From Pseudalkalibacillus berkeleyi (GTDB lineage: Bacteria > Bacillota > Bacilli > Bacillales > Fictibacillaceae), in the NCBI RefSeq assembly GCF_021608225.1, contig NZ_JAKIJS010000001.1, positions 682,001 to 746,000 of the forward strand: a stretch of 64,000 bases of DNA, given 5' to 3'. A model generated the notes under the pieces. The model saw nothing but the letters and a program-made list of their open reading frames with translations, ran no database searches and was not told the DNA's origin. This document shows, piece after piece, positions 44,955 through 53,806 of this stretch. Position 1 is the first letter of the stretch. Every line of letters begins with the position of its first letter. The position numbers were made by a program, and so were the translations under genes.

Positions 44955-46469
44955 ATGTTTAAGAAAACATTACAAGTCATGCTTTTTCTAGCTATACTCG
45001 TTTCAATGTTTATTTTCACGAAGCCTTATTGGGAAAACTGGATTCTCGGTGTTCTTAGTATTTTCTTCACTTTCTCAGCATTATTTATTGGGATCGTGAT
45101 ATTTCTCGAAAATCGTCATCCTTCTCAAACATTGACATGGTTTGTTGTCCTTGCTGCTTTTCCACTTCTAGGTTTCTTCTTCTACATGCTCTTCGGTAGA
45201 AACTATAGGAAGAAAAGAATGTTTGACCAAAAAGCGCTTAAAGACGAAGAGGCATTTTCTCGATTTGAACAAAATCGACCTATTGATGATGATCAAATGA
45301 AATTAATGGGGGATCATCAAAGACTTTTATTTAAACTGGCCCAAAAGCTTGGTAAAAGTCCGATTTCTTTTAATACCGACACACAAATACTAACCAACGG
45401 GAAAGAGACATATGAATATATTCTTAATGCGCTTCGAAATGCGAAAGAGCACATACATATGGAATACTATATCGTTCGTGATGATGGAATAGGCACGCAA
45501 ATCCAAAATGTGCTCCTTGAGAAAGCAAGAGAAGGAGTAGAAGTGCGTTTCTTATACGATGCGGTAGGTAGTTGGAAGCTATCAAGAGAATATATCAACA
45601 CCCTTAAAGAGGCTGGTGTGCAAGCCATACCTTTTCTTCCTGTTAAATTACCTCTATTGAACAACAAGATCAACTACCGTAATCACCGAAAGATTGTTGT
45701 GATTGATGGAAATGTCGCATTTGTAGGTGGGTTAAATATAGGGGATGAATACTTAGGGTTGAATAAGGCCTATGGTTTCTGGAGAGATACACATTTGATG
45801 GTGAAAGGGGAAGCGGTTAGAAGTCTTCAACTGATTTTCTTACAAGATTGGTATTCAATGACGGGTGAAACGCTTCTAGAACCCAACTATTTATCACCTG
45901 AATTTCCGAAGGAAGAAGTGTATGGCGGCGTACAAATGATATCTGGTGGTCCAGATCATCAATGGGATATTATTAAGAAATTATTCTTCTCAATGATTGT
46001 TTCTGCTAAGCAGTCTATATGGATTACATCACCCTATTTTATTCCTGATGAGGATATTCTCAATGCGTTAAGAGTTGCAGCACTCAGTGGAATAGATGTC
46101 CGTTTGTTATTCCCGGCGAAACCTGATAAGAAATTGCCATTTCATGCTTCTAGATCTTATTTCCCTAGCTTGCTTGAAGCTGGTGTGAACATATATGAAT
46201 ATCAAAAAGGTTTCCTTCATAGTAAAATGATCATTGTTGATAGTGAATTGGCTTCAATTGGTACAGCAAATATGGACATGAGAAGCTTTCATCTTAATTT
46301 TGAGGTCAATGCTTTCCTATATAGAACAAAAAGCACACAACGTCTTGTAGAAGACTACTTGAATGATATTAAAGATGCGACACCTATACAACATGATACA
46401 TTTAAGAATCGAAAATTTTATTATAAAGTGATTGAGTCTACTTCTAGATTATTATCACCTTTACTTTAA
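44955..46469 (+). CDS. cls: cardiolipin synthase
   Basis: Cardiolipin synthase joins two phosphatidylglycerols. The 504-residue protein has two N-terminal spanning segments (about 5-25 and 35-60) and two phospholipase-D HKD motifs: HRKIVVIDGNVAFVGGLN near residue 240 and HSKMIIVDSELASIGTAN near 425. ATG 44955 follows AAGGGATG; the codon at 44931 has no ribosome site. It lies between mecA and coiA, which are adjacent in B. subtilis as far as I recall, so it looks inserted there. Confidence 0.93.
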   Translation: MFKKTLQVMLFLAILVSMFIFTKPYWENWILGVLSIFFTFSALFIGIVIFLENRHPSQTLTWFVVLAAFPLLGFFFYMLFGRNYRKKRMFDQKALKDEEAFSRFEQNRPIDDDQMKLMGDHQRLLFKLAQKLGKSPISFNTDTQILTNGKETYEYILNALRNAKEHIHMEYYIVRDDGIGTQIQNVLLEKAREGVEVRFLYDAVGSWKLSREYINTLKEAGVQAIPFLPVKLPLLNNKINYRNHRKIVVIDGNVAFVGGLNIGDEYLGLNKAYGFWRDTHLMVKGEAVRSLQLIFLQDWYSMTGETLLEPNYLSPEFPKEEVYGGVQMISGGPDHQWDIIKKLFFSMIVSAKQSIWITSPYFIPDEDILNALRVAALSGIDVRLLFPAKPDKKLPFHASRSYFPSLLEAGVNIYEYQKGFLHSKMIIVDSELASIGTANMDMRSFHLNFEVNAFLYRTKSTQRLVEDYLNDIKDATPIQHDTFKNRKFYYKVIESTSRLLSPLL

Positions 46470-46471
46470 TT

Positions 46472-46512
46472 GGAAGAAACTTTCTCTTAGAAGAAGGTTT
46501 CTCTTTTTTTAT
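46472..46512 (+). terminator. terminator of cls
   Basis: AGAAAC and GTTTCT flank an imperfect hairpin immediately after the stop, followed by seven T. Confidence 0.65.
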
Positions 46513-46557
46513 CTAGAATGGTATACGATGAATACTAGTGAAGGAAGGAGTGTACAG

Positions 46558-47739
46558 TTGCTTACTGCTTATGATCCAAATTATGTGTTGATTAACTTAG
46601 CTGAACAATGGAATCGAAGTGAGCTTGAAAGGTTAAGATCCGAATCTACATTTCGATGTCCCATTTGTAAGAAAGTTGTTCGTTTGAGGCTAGGTACGAA
46701 GCGGATTTGGCATTTTGCACATAAAGAGCATTCAGATTGTCAAAATGATTACGAGCACGAGTCCATGTACCATCTCACCGGTAAAAAACAATTGTATCAA
46801 TGGTTATCATTCCAAAGCTATTCCCCGTTAATCGAAAAGCACCTCAAACACCTCAACCAACGACCAGACCTGTTTCTATCTTCTGGCAAACTCCAAATTG
46901 CATTCGAGTATCAATGCTCATCCATCCCTCTTGAAAATATTCAAAAACAATCAAAGGCTTATATTCAAGCAGGTATTCAACCTATTTGGATATTAGGAGA
47001 GAAGAGACTATCTCAAATTTCACGATTTGTATTTCGTATAGATGAACTAGCCTTACAATCACTCCTTTATAGCAATTCAACCTATCCTTACCTGGTTTAT
47101 TATTGTCCACTGAAAAAAAGATTCTCCATTCTCCATACCATCATCCCTTATTCTTCGAAAATCGTATTTGCCATACTTGACAAGTGGTCCCCTAATAACG
47201 TTTCGTTTCCATTCCATTTTCCATTCAGAAATCAATTGCCAAAACCATACATTGATAAGTGGGTGGATAAATTGTTCACAAGTAGGATGTATTTACATGT
47301 ACAAAGGGAGCCAGCGGTTGTTTTTATGAAACATAAATTAATACAAAAAGGGATTTCACCTTGTCATTTTCCATCTGAAGCGGGTGTCCCAACCAATTAT
47401 TTAGTTTGGTTCCAAACCCCTGCATATGTTTGGCAAACTGTTTTTTTAATAGAAGTAATTGACCCTCTTTCCGTCGGGCAAACCGTTCACTTTCGAGAAC
47501 TGTACGGAATGTTCTTAAGACAAATTGTTCAATATAAAATAAAGCTAAGACGAGACATTTCTGATGGTAAGTCGCACCTCTCATTTGCAATAATGGAGTA
47601 CTTGAAGTGTTTAACTAAGTTTGGTTTATTGAAGTGGGGAGGGAAAGCACAATTTACAAAGCAAAGAGAAGTACAATTTCCTAACTCGACATCAGAATCT
47701 AAGGAACAATTGCGCAAAATGATTCTCTTACTGAATTAG
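46558..47739 (+). CDS. coiA: competence protein CoiA
   Basis: CoiA acts in processing of imported DNA before recombination. The protein of 393 residues begins MLTAYDPNYVLI, has a treble-clef-like zinc motif (CPICKKVV then HFAHKEHSDC), then a nuclease-like core with RPDLFLSSGKLQIAFEYQCS (PD-(D/E)xK type). The start is TTG 46558, ten bases after AAGGAAGGAG; a longer frame from upstream reads through the cls terminator and is not credible. In B. subtilis it is the yjbF position between mecA and pepF. Confidence 0.9.
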   Translation: MLTAYDPNYVLINLAEQWNRSELERLRSESTFRCPICKKVVRLRLGTKRIWHFAHKEHSDCQNDYEHESMYHLTGKKQLYQWLSFQSYSPLIEKHLKHLNQRPDLFLSSGKLQIAFEYQCSSIPLENIQKQSKAYIQAGIQPIWILGEKRLSQISRFVFRIDELALQSLLYSNSTYPYLVYYCPLKKRFSILHTIIPYSSKIVFAILDKWSPNNVSFPFHFPFRNQLPKPYIDKWVDKLFTSRMYLHVQREPAVVFMKHKLIQKGISPCHFPSEAGVPTNYLVWFQTPAYVWQTVFLIEVIDPLSVGQTVHFRELYGMFLRQIVQYKIKLRRDISDGKSHLSFAIMEYLKCLTKFGLLKWGGKAQFTKQREVQFPNSTSESKEQLRKMILLLN

Positions 47740-47856
47740 AGGATTATGGACGTATAAATAGAAAATATTATAAGGGGGAATGTTTTGTAAAAACAGGCCA
47801 ATACCTATAAGATATACATGTACGAGTCGAGAAATGAATAGGAGGAATTCGATATT

Positions 47857-49677
47857 ATGACAGAAAAAACTGTAAAAAAACTTCCGAAAAGAGATGAAAT
47901 ACCTACACAAGATACTTGGGATCTAGAGGATATTTTCCAATCAGATGAAGTTTGGGAAAATGAATTTAAACAAGTGAAAAACATGATTCCACAAATTGAT
48001 CAATACCAAGGTAAGCTAGGTGAGTCAGCGAATATTCTTTATGAGGCACTTCAACTACAAGATGAAATCACAATGCGTCTAGGAAAGCTATATACATATG
48101 CACATATGAGATATGACCAAGATACAACCAACTCGTTCTACCAAGGTTTGAATGATCGGGCCGCTTCATTAGCTACTGAAACAGGGAGCCACCTATCCTA
48201 TATCGTACCGGAAATTCTTTCTCTCGAAGAAAGTGTCATTCGATCCTTTGTTGATCAAAAAGAAGAACTGAAACTTTATGAGCACTTCTTAGATGAAATT
48301 AATCGTAGTCGGCCACATGTTCTTTCAAATAAAGAAGAAGCATTACTAGCTGGCGTTAGTGAAGTTACGAATAGCTCTAGTAATACTTTCGGTATGTTGA
48401 ATAATGCTGATATGAAGTTTCCATCTGTTAAAGATGAAAATGGAGAAGAAGTAGAGATCACACATGGCCGATATATCCGGTTTCTAGAAAGTGATGATCA
48501 GGAAGTTAGGAAGAATGCATTTAAAGCGATGTACGGTACGTATGACAAGTTCAAGAATACTTTCGCAAGTACATTAAGCGGTACGGTTAAGAAGGACAAC
48601 TTTAATGCTAGGGTGCGGAGCTATGACTCAGCTCGTCAAGCTGCATTGGATTCAAATAATATTCCAGAGCAAGTATACGATAATCTTGTGAAGACCGTTA
48701 ACGACAATCTACATTTGCTCCATAGATATGTTCGTTTACGTAAGAAAGCACTTGGTCTAGATGAGCTGCATATGTATGACCTTTACACACCGATTGTGAA
48801 AGATGTGAAAATGGAAATTCCATTTGATGAAGCAAAAGAACTTGTCGTCAAAAGTCTTGAACCGATGGGCGATAAATATGTAAATATCGTAAAAGAAGGT
48901 TATGAGAAGAGATGGATTGATGTTCAAGAAAACGTAGGTAAGCGCAGTGGAGCCTATTCATCTGGCGCATATGGGACGATGCCATATATTCTTATGAACT
49001 GGCAAGATAACGTGAACAATTTGTTTACGTTGACACACGAAATCGGTCACTCTGTGCATAGCTACTATACGAGAGAAACACAACCTTATCCATATGCGAA
49101 CTATTCAATTTTCGTAGCGGAAGTTGCTTCAACTTGTAATGAAGCATTATTAAACGATTATCTCCTTAAGACGACAGAAGACAAAAAGAAAAAACTTTAC
49201 TTACTGAACCATCATTTAGAAGGTTTCCGAGGTACAGTGTTCCGTCAGACGATGTTCGCCGAATTTGAACAAATGATCCATGAGCGTGCAGCTGCTGGGG
49301 AAGCTTTGACACCAGATTTATTTACGGAAATGTATTATGACTTAAACAAAAAGTACTTTGGAGATGATATCGTAATTGATGAGGAGATCGGTCTTGAATG
49401 GGCTCGTATTCCACACTTCTATTATAATTATTACGTTTATCAATATGCGACGGGCTTTAGTGCAGCGGCATCTCTATCAAAACAACTATTATCTGAAGGC
49501 GCACCAGCAGTAGAAAGATATTTAGAATTCTTAAAAGCTGGAAGCTCGGATTATCCAATTGAAGTCTTGAAAAAAGCAGGAGTAGATATGACAAGTAGCA
49601 AGCCAATTGAAGAAGCACTATCCGTTTTCGAGAATGTACTGGACGAAATGGAAGAATTATTGTTCGAAGGAGAATAA
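47857..49677 (+). CDS. pepF: oligoendopeptidase F
   Basis: PepF is a zinc metallopeptidase of family M3 that cleaves oligopeptides in the cytoplasm. The 606-residue protein has the N-terminal helical cap and the zinc motif His394-Glu-Ile-Gly-His398 in LTHEIGHSVHSYYTRE. The glutamate ligand is in the VAEVASTCNEALL helix. ATG 47857 follows AGGAGGAATTCG. In B. subtilis the counterpart is yjbG. It can degrade peptides imported by the Opp system in this window. Confidence 0.95.
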   Translation: MTEKTVKKLPKRDEIPTQDTWDLEDIFQSDEVWENEFKQVKNMIPQIDQYQGKLGESANILYEALQLQDEITMRLGKLYTYAHMRYDQDTTNSFYQGLNDRAASLATETGSHLSYIVPEILSLEESVIRSFVDQKEELKLYEHFLDEINRSRPHVLSNKEEALLAGVSEVTNSSSNTFGMLNNADMKFPSVKDENGEEVEITHGRYIRFLESDDQEVRKNAFKAMYGTYDKFKNTFASTLSGTVKKDNFNARVRSYDSARQAALDSNNIPEQVYDNLVKTVNDNLHLLHRYVRLRKKALGLDELHMYDLYTPIVKDVKMEIPFDEAKELVVKSLEPMGDKYVNIVKEGYEKRWIDVQENVGKRSGAYSSGAYGTMPYILMNWQDNVNNLFTLTHEIGHSVHSYYTRETQPYPYANYSIFVAEVASTCNEALLNDYLLKTTEDKKKKLYLLNHHLEGFRGTVFRQTMFAEFEQMIHERAAAGEALTPDLFTEMYYDLNKKYFGDDIVIDEEIGLEWARIPHFYYNYYVYQYATGFSAAASLSKQLLSEGAPAVERYLEFLKAGSSDYPIEVLKKAGVDMTSSKPIEEALSVFENVLDEMEELLFEGE

Positions 49678-49698
49678 GAGAAGTTTCGTCAAAAAGGC

Positions 49699-49743
49699 TA
49701 TAAGACAAGACCAAGCAATATGACTTGGTCTTGTCTTTGTTAT
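49699..49743 (+). terminator. terminator of pepF
   Basis: AAGACAAGACCAAG and CTTGGTCTTGTCTT pair perfectly over 14 bases, then TGTTATTT. Confidence 0.88.
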
Positions 49744-49752
49744 TTCAAGCAT

Positions 49753-49947
49753 TTAGATGCTTTTAAAACCTTTAAATTGGTTGCTTCGATTACGTGAATT
49801 AAAACGAGACAATAAGTAGAAGATTGACAAGAATAACAATGGAGTGGCGATGAACAAAGGGAACAGTTTCAAAAATCCGAATACAACTAATGTAAAACTC
49901 GTCAATACAGCTAACAATCCAATAATTGTTCCGATCCGGATAGGCAT
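49753..49947 (-). CDS. small membrane protein, 64 aa
   Basis: The protein starts at ATG 49947 (AAAGGAGATTG upstream). It consists of two hydrophobic helices (IGTIIGLLAVLTSFTLVVFG and PLFIATPLLFLSIFYLL) and a basic C-terminal tail (SRFNSRNRSNQFKGF). Function and family unknown. Single gene between convergent pepF and divergent NUDIX genes. Confidence 0.65.
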   Translation of the reverse strand: MPIRIGTIIGLLAVLTSFTLVVFGFLKLFPLFIATPLLFLSIFYLLSRFNSRNRSNQFKGFKSI

Positions 49948-50028
49948 GTAATCAATCTCCTTTCATTCTTATTTTATGAATGTAAAGGGAAAACATGCCC
50001 TGCCAATTGGGTATATGGAGGAATAAGT

Positions 50029-50430
50029 ATGAGAAATAGCAGTAGAGTAGCCCTTTTCCATAATAGAAGCATCGCTCTTATGAAAAGGTTTAATAATGGT
50101 GAGGAGTATTATGTCTTTCCAGGTGGTGGTATTGAGAATGACGAGGATCCTAAAGAGACAGCGATTAGAGAGGCAAAGGAAGAGTTAGGTGTCGAGATTA
50201 AAGTGAATGACCTCATACATGTAGAGCATTGGAATGGTCTTCATCACTTTTACACAGCACATATATTAGGTGGTGAATTTGGGACAGGACTAGGTGAAGA
50301 ATTCTCAAGCTCAAAGAGGGGTCTCTATCAACCAATTTGGTATGAAATTGATTTACTTTCAGAGATTGACCTAAGACCAAAATCTATGTTAACCAAATTA
50401 CAATCAATCAACAAAAACAGCCATCCTTAA
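50029..50430 (+). CDS. NUDIX hydrolase
   Basis: A 133-residue protein with a complete Nudix box around residues 40-62: GGGIENDEDPKETAIREA then KEELGVE, which contains the catalytic REAKEEL core. The substrate is a nucleoside diphosphate derivative that cannot be named. ATG 50029 is preceded by GGAGGAATAAGT. Its stop lies inside a hairpin that also holds the stop of the convergent spxH gene, and the two genes overlap by four bases. Confidence 0.88.
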   Translation: MRNSSRVALFHNRSIALMKRFNNGEEYYVFPGGGIENDEDPKETAIREAKEELGVEIKVNDLIHVEHWNGLHHFYTAHILGGEFGTGLGEEFSSSKRGLYQPIWYEIDLLSEIDLRPKSMLTKLQSINKNSHP

Positions 50431-50451
50431 TCGGCTTGGCTGTTTTTGTTG
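50409..50451. terminator. bidirectional terminator made of two coding ends
   Basis: CAACAAAAACAGCCA (50409-50423) pairs exactly with TGGCTGTTTTTGTTG (50437-50451). The 13-base loop contains both stop codons, TAA of the NUDIX gene at 50428-50430 and the complementary TTA of spxH at 50427-50429. Both arms are coding, one for each gene. Confidence 0.85.
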
Positions 50452-51353
50452 TTGTATCTCCAGAAGGTACCGTGCTTAACAGGTACACGTTCTACGATTT
50501 GTTGTAATGTGAGCTTTTTCATTTGGCTTTCCACTTCGCGGGGTGAGAGATTATAGACTTCTGCAATTTCTTTAGTCGCTACAAATTGATACTTCTTTAA
50601 GAACTTCTCTAATGAAGGTGGTGCACACTTATCAGGTAAATCACCTATAAGCTCTTCAAGGATATGAACATACACTTCATATGAATACATACCGGTTATT
50701 TTAATACCTTCTTCTGACGTATCACTAAAGAAAACAAGAGAGGGTAGTTGGCTTACTTCCATTTCTTGAGTTGTTTTAACATCACATTGGAAGGCTTTGA
50801 CCGCTGTATCCGAATGTAAATCTTTTTGAAATTCGTCTACGTCAAGTCCAGCAGACTTCGCGCAATCTGTAATTACATCAACTTTTGTAATGTTCTGCTT
50901 TTGTAGAAAAAGTACTTCACGTAATTTTCTCAAAAACCTCATACCGCTTGACTTTCCTTGTAGTTCAGCTGCCTTCACGGCAATAGATGCAACATAAGGT
51001 GTTTGAATCGGATCTTCATACCATACATCTCCATCACAGGACATACCTGATCTATTGGCAGTAATTTCCCATTTCTTCGCTACATCTTCTTTTGTGCAAA
51101 TGCCGTTCTTCTTTTGAACAACTGAGTTCCAGTAATCAATGCGACCACCCATTAAATGTCTTAACCTGAAATGGTTTCCGTATTCAATTTGTAATTTTTT
51201 AATAACTGGTTCTAATCCCCAACATTCTGGACATAAGGGGTCTACAAAGGAATAAATTTCAACGGGTTTATTTTTATTAGGTGTTTCGATGTCACATCCT
51301 GATTCACATTCCATCATAGGGCTATAATCTGTCTGTCGATGATCTGTAGTCAA
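50427..51353 (-). CDS. spxH: ClpXP adaptor SpxH (YjbH)
   Basis: SpxH binds Spx and makes it a substrate of ClpXP. The 308-residue protein has a Cys/His-containing N-terminus (MMECESGCD), a DsbA-like thioredoxin fold with FVDPLCPECWG (Cys41, Cys44), GGRIDYWNSV, and a C-terminal helical domain ending in a basic tail. TTG 51353 follows AAAGGAGAATAACC. The truncated hemoglobin gene lies 24 bases upstream on the same strand and is probably co-transcribed, as yjbI-yjbH in B. subtilis. Confidence 0.93.
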   Translation of the reverse strand: MTTDHRQTDYSPMMECESGCDIETPNKNKPVEIYSFVDPLCPECWGLEPVIKKLQIEYGNHFRLRHLMGGRIDYWNSVVQKKNGICTKEDVAKKWEITANRSGMSCDGDVWYEDPIQTPYVASIAVKAAELQGKSSGMRFLRKLREVLFLQKQNITKVDVITDCAKSAGLDVDEFQKDLHSDTAVKAFQCDVKTTQEMEVSQLPSLVFFSDTSEEGIKITGMYSYEVYVHILEELIGDLPDKCAPPSLEKFLKKYQFVATKEIAEVYNLSPREVESQMKKLTLQQIVERVPVKHGTFWRYNNKNSQAD

Positions 51354-51377
51354 TGGTTATTCTCCTTTCTCTCGCTC

Positions 51378-51758
51378 TTACTCAGGATTGTTAACCATGT
51401 GATGAGCCGTCATTGTTAAACGGCTATAAATTTGTTCTTTATAAGGACTTTCCATATTAATTTCTTCCATGGCTTGTTTCATACACGATAACCAAGCTTC
51501 GGCCCGTTTTCTAGTAATCGGGAAGGGAAGGTGTCTTGCTCTAAGCATCGGATGTCCGTGTTCTTCAGTATATAAGGGTGGACCTCCAAGAAATTGACTC
51601 AAAAATTGTTTCTGTTTTCGAATCGTTTCCGTCAAATCATCTGGAAAAATCGGTGCAAGATCCGGATGTGCTTGTACCCGATTATAAAAGGCTTCAACTA
51701 ACTCTTCGACTGTATCTAACCCACCGATTGCTTCGAATGGTGTTTGATTATTATTCAT
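51378..51758 (-). CDS. yjbI: group II truncated hemoglobin
   Basis: A trHbO-type globin of 126 residues: FEAIGGLDTVEELVEAFYNR at the start and MLRARHLPFPITRKRAEAWL, whose histidine is the proximal heme ligand. It should bind oxygen or nitric oxide. Start ATG 51758 has AAGGTAGG upstream. It is directly upstream of spxH, the arrangement known from Bacillus, and suggests a link between oxidative or nitrosative stress and Spx control. Confidence 0.92.
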   Translation of the reverse strand: MNNNQTPFEAIGGLDTVEELVEAFYNRVQAHPDLAPIFPDDLTETIRKQKQFLSQFLGGPPLYTEEHGHPMLRARHLPFPITRKRAEAWLSCMKQAMEEINMESPYKEQIYSRLTMTAHHMVNNPE

Positions 51759-52074
51759 TTAAGTAACCTACCTTATTTTGTTCCACGATAAAAAAAGTAT
51801 AACTTCTTTGTATGGAGTGATCGACGTAAAGAAAAAAATTACGTACAAAGTAAAAGCGCAATTGGGACTTAACCTTTGCTTCAGGCTTATCCTATTCAAT
51901 TTGAGCTTTACAAGAAGTTCATACTTATTTTAGCAATGCTGATCTCATTTCGGCAAACAATCTGATTGTAGAATTTGAAAATCATATAGGCATTGAGATT
52001 TCTACTTAAAGAATAAAGCGTAAAAATAGCTGACATCACTAGTAAAATAGTGTAAGTCAGCTTCAAATGTTTTA
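51759..52074. other. intergenic region between yjbI and yjbJ
   Basis: This 316-base segment contains the yjbI promoter on the left and the yjbJ terminator on the right. A short plus-strand open stretch at 51905-52009 (34 codons, no start) is seen and may be chance. Nothing else is recognised. Confidence 0.4.
52023..52062 (-). terminator. terminator of yjbJ
   Basis: AGCTGAC and GTCAGCT enclose an inner CACTA/TAGTG pair; on the minus strand ATTTTTAC follows. Confidence 0.78.
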
Positions 52075-52692
52075 TTAAGCTTGATAATAATTGTTCATCA
52101 CTTTCTTAACATAATTGATGGTTTCACTAAATGGTGGAATTCCTTTGTACTTATCAACATTTCCTGGACCTGCATTATAAGCAGCCAAAGCGGTTTGCGT
52201 GTGACCATCATAACGATCGAGCATCTGTCGGATGTATTTTGCACCACCTAATATATTTTCTCGGGGGTTATAAGGGTTTCGCACACCTAAACCTTCCGCA
52301 GTCTTTGGCATCAACTGCATCAAACCGATCGCTCCTGCTGGACTTGTACTGAGTGGATTGAAGTTTGACTCTTGCTTGATCACGGATCTAATAAGTTTAG
52401 GGTCTAAATTGTAAATTTCTGCAGCTTCATTAATATATGAAGAATAGGATTGTTCTTTCGATACAACTCCTTCATTTTTCAACCCTTTATTAATAGCGGC
52501 TCCATTCAATAGTGGACGCTTTACATATGACTCCATGAGTGGCTTAGTTGTAGATGTATTCAACATATTTTGTAATTCGTTTTGGAATACTTGTCCCCAA
52601 ATATCACTTTTTTGAGAGGGTGTATGTGCTCCAACACTAAATTGTCTAATTGATTGTAATTGCAAAAATGATTGAATCCAGTTACTGTTCAC
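52075..52692 (-). CDS. yjbJ: lytic transglycosylase, SLT domain (YjbJ)
   Basis: A muralytic enzyme of 205 residues. The C-terminal SLT domain (about 95-205) has the catalytic Glu in [12 protein letters not shown], followed by [12 protein letters not shown] and [16 protein letters not shown], all family motifs. It cleaves glycan strands forming 1,6-anhydro ends. No signal peptide is obvious, as in B. subtilis YjbJ. I chose GTG 52692 behind AAGGTAGGGAT; the ATG at 52743 has no ribosome site. Transcribed alone. Confidence 0.9.
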   Translation of the reverse strand: MNSNWIQSFLQLQSIRQFSVGAHTPSQKSDIWGQVFQNELQNMLNTSTTKPLMESYVKRPLLNGAAINKGLKNEGVVSKEQSYSSYINEAAEIYNLDPKLIRSVIKQESNFNPLSTSPAGAIGLMQLMPKTAEGLGVRNPYNPRENILGGAKYIRQMLDRYDGHTQTALAAYNAGPGNVDKYKGIPPFSETINYVKKVMNNYYQA

Positions 52693-52787
52693 GATTATCC
52701 CTACCTTCTCTTGTACACTAATCATATCAAATAGAAGACCCATGCAATAGGGTATTTTTACATAATTTTCTTTTTGAACAACAAAAT

Positions 52788-52960
52788 GGGGCTGTCCAGA
52801 AAGTCAGTGAAAACTGATCTTCTGGCAGCCCTTTGCTAATGATATTTCTTCCAAATTTACTCCCTTTCCGCGGGTGAACCGCAGGACAAGGAAAGCTTCG
52901 GCAGCGTTACATCGCACGAAGAAAATGCGAATTTCATTTTCGAGGAGTGTCGTAAATTCC
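52788..52960 (+). repeat. hairpin-ended dispersed repeat, copy A
   Basis: The left end is an interrupted hairpin (GGGCTGTCCAGAA ... TTCTGGCAGCCC, 52788-52831). It continues with CTCCCTTTCCGCGGG and ends near GGAGTGTCGTAAATTCC. The inverse of the copy at 56640-56920 has the same left end, the same ACTCCCTTTCC core and the same GGAGTGTCG end, so both derive from one element. Copy A is shorter and more diverged. Confidence 0.82.
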
Positions 52961-53092
52961 GTTTAAATCAATTCATCAAGATGAACAGAACCTTAAAAAA
53001 TAAGCACAAAAAAATCGTCCTACTTGGTCTTGTTTTATATTCGGTATTTATTAGACAGCAACTTGAGAGAATCGACCTTTAACTTCTTCTTG

Positions 53093-53677
53093 TCACGTAT
53101 TGGACTTCTTGTAATCAAAGAATCTTTGAATTTTATTAGGCGTTTTCCTTTGTGGAATTGAAAATGTCTTAAGCAAATCATTGAACTCCATTTCGCCTTG
53201 TGTTCTTTCAGGCACCTCGAATTCTAGTTCATAGTCTTCTTTTCCCAAATACTTAGAATGGTCGAGAACTAAGAGACCCGATTTATAAGGATATTCTGAC
53301 CGTTTTGTTTCTAAGGACCCGAGATACTCAATTGACAGCTTAGAAATACCATACTTACTTTCAATATGTTTAAGGATCTCACTAGAGGAGAACGCTTTTC
53401 CATCTATTAGTTGTAGAGCATTCTCTTTGGTTAATGATTCATGAGATTCTAATAGACCTTCTTCATAGGGTTCTTTAAGTGTTAACGTGTACGTATTACT
53501 TTTACGACGTATCCGTAAAGCACAGTGGTTTTGTTTCAAGTCAAAATTATTTGTATCAAAGTAATAATTTGTTTGGTTCTTAAATGAGTTTTCTGGAATC
53601 GAAAAGTGATGAATAAGTTGCGAGAATTCATCGTTTGTAACTAGATTCTTCAACTCTATTTCAATTTCTTGTTTCAT
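53093..53677 (-). CDS. yjbK: CYTH domain protein (YjbK)
   Basis: A 194-residue protein with the CYTH tunnel fold: MKQEIEIELKNLVT carries the ExExK motif, with TNYYFDT, ALRIRRK and LTLKEP as tunnel strands. Such proteins hydrolyse triphosphates or bind polyphosphate-like compounds. ATG 53677 behind GAGGTGGTTTG. In B. subtilis yjbK lies by yjbL and yjbM, divergent from them as here. Substrate not known from sequence. Confidence 0.92.
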   Translation of the reverse strand: MKQEIEIELKNLVTNDEFSQLIHHFSIPENSFKNQTNYYFDTNNFDLKQNHCALRIRRKSNTYTLTLKEPYEEGLLESHESLTKENALQLIDGKAFSSSEILKHIESKYGISKLSIEYLGSLETKRSEYPYKSGLLVLDHSKYLGKEDYELEFEVPERTQGEMEFNDLLKTFSIPQRKTPNKIQRFFDYKKSNT

Positions 53678-53806
53678 ATCAAACCACCTCTTAAAGGACT
53701 ATTATTCGGTCATTATCTCATACTGGACTATACTCTACAATTATTATCAGGACGGAAAATATGATACACTTGTAGGTGGACATTAGATTTATTTAGGAGG
53801 ACTAGG

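Noticed and set aside
46432-46557. Longer coiA product beginning inside cls
   Set aside because: It would cover the cls end and terminator; TTG 46558 has a strong ribosome site and gives the usual CoiA start.
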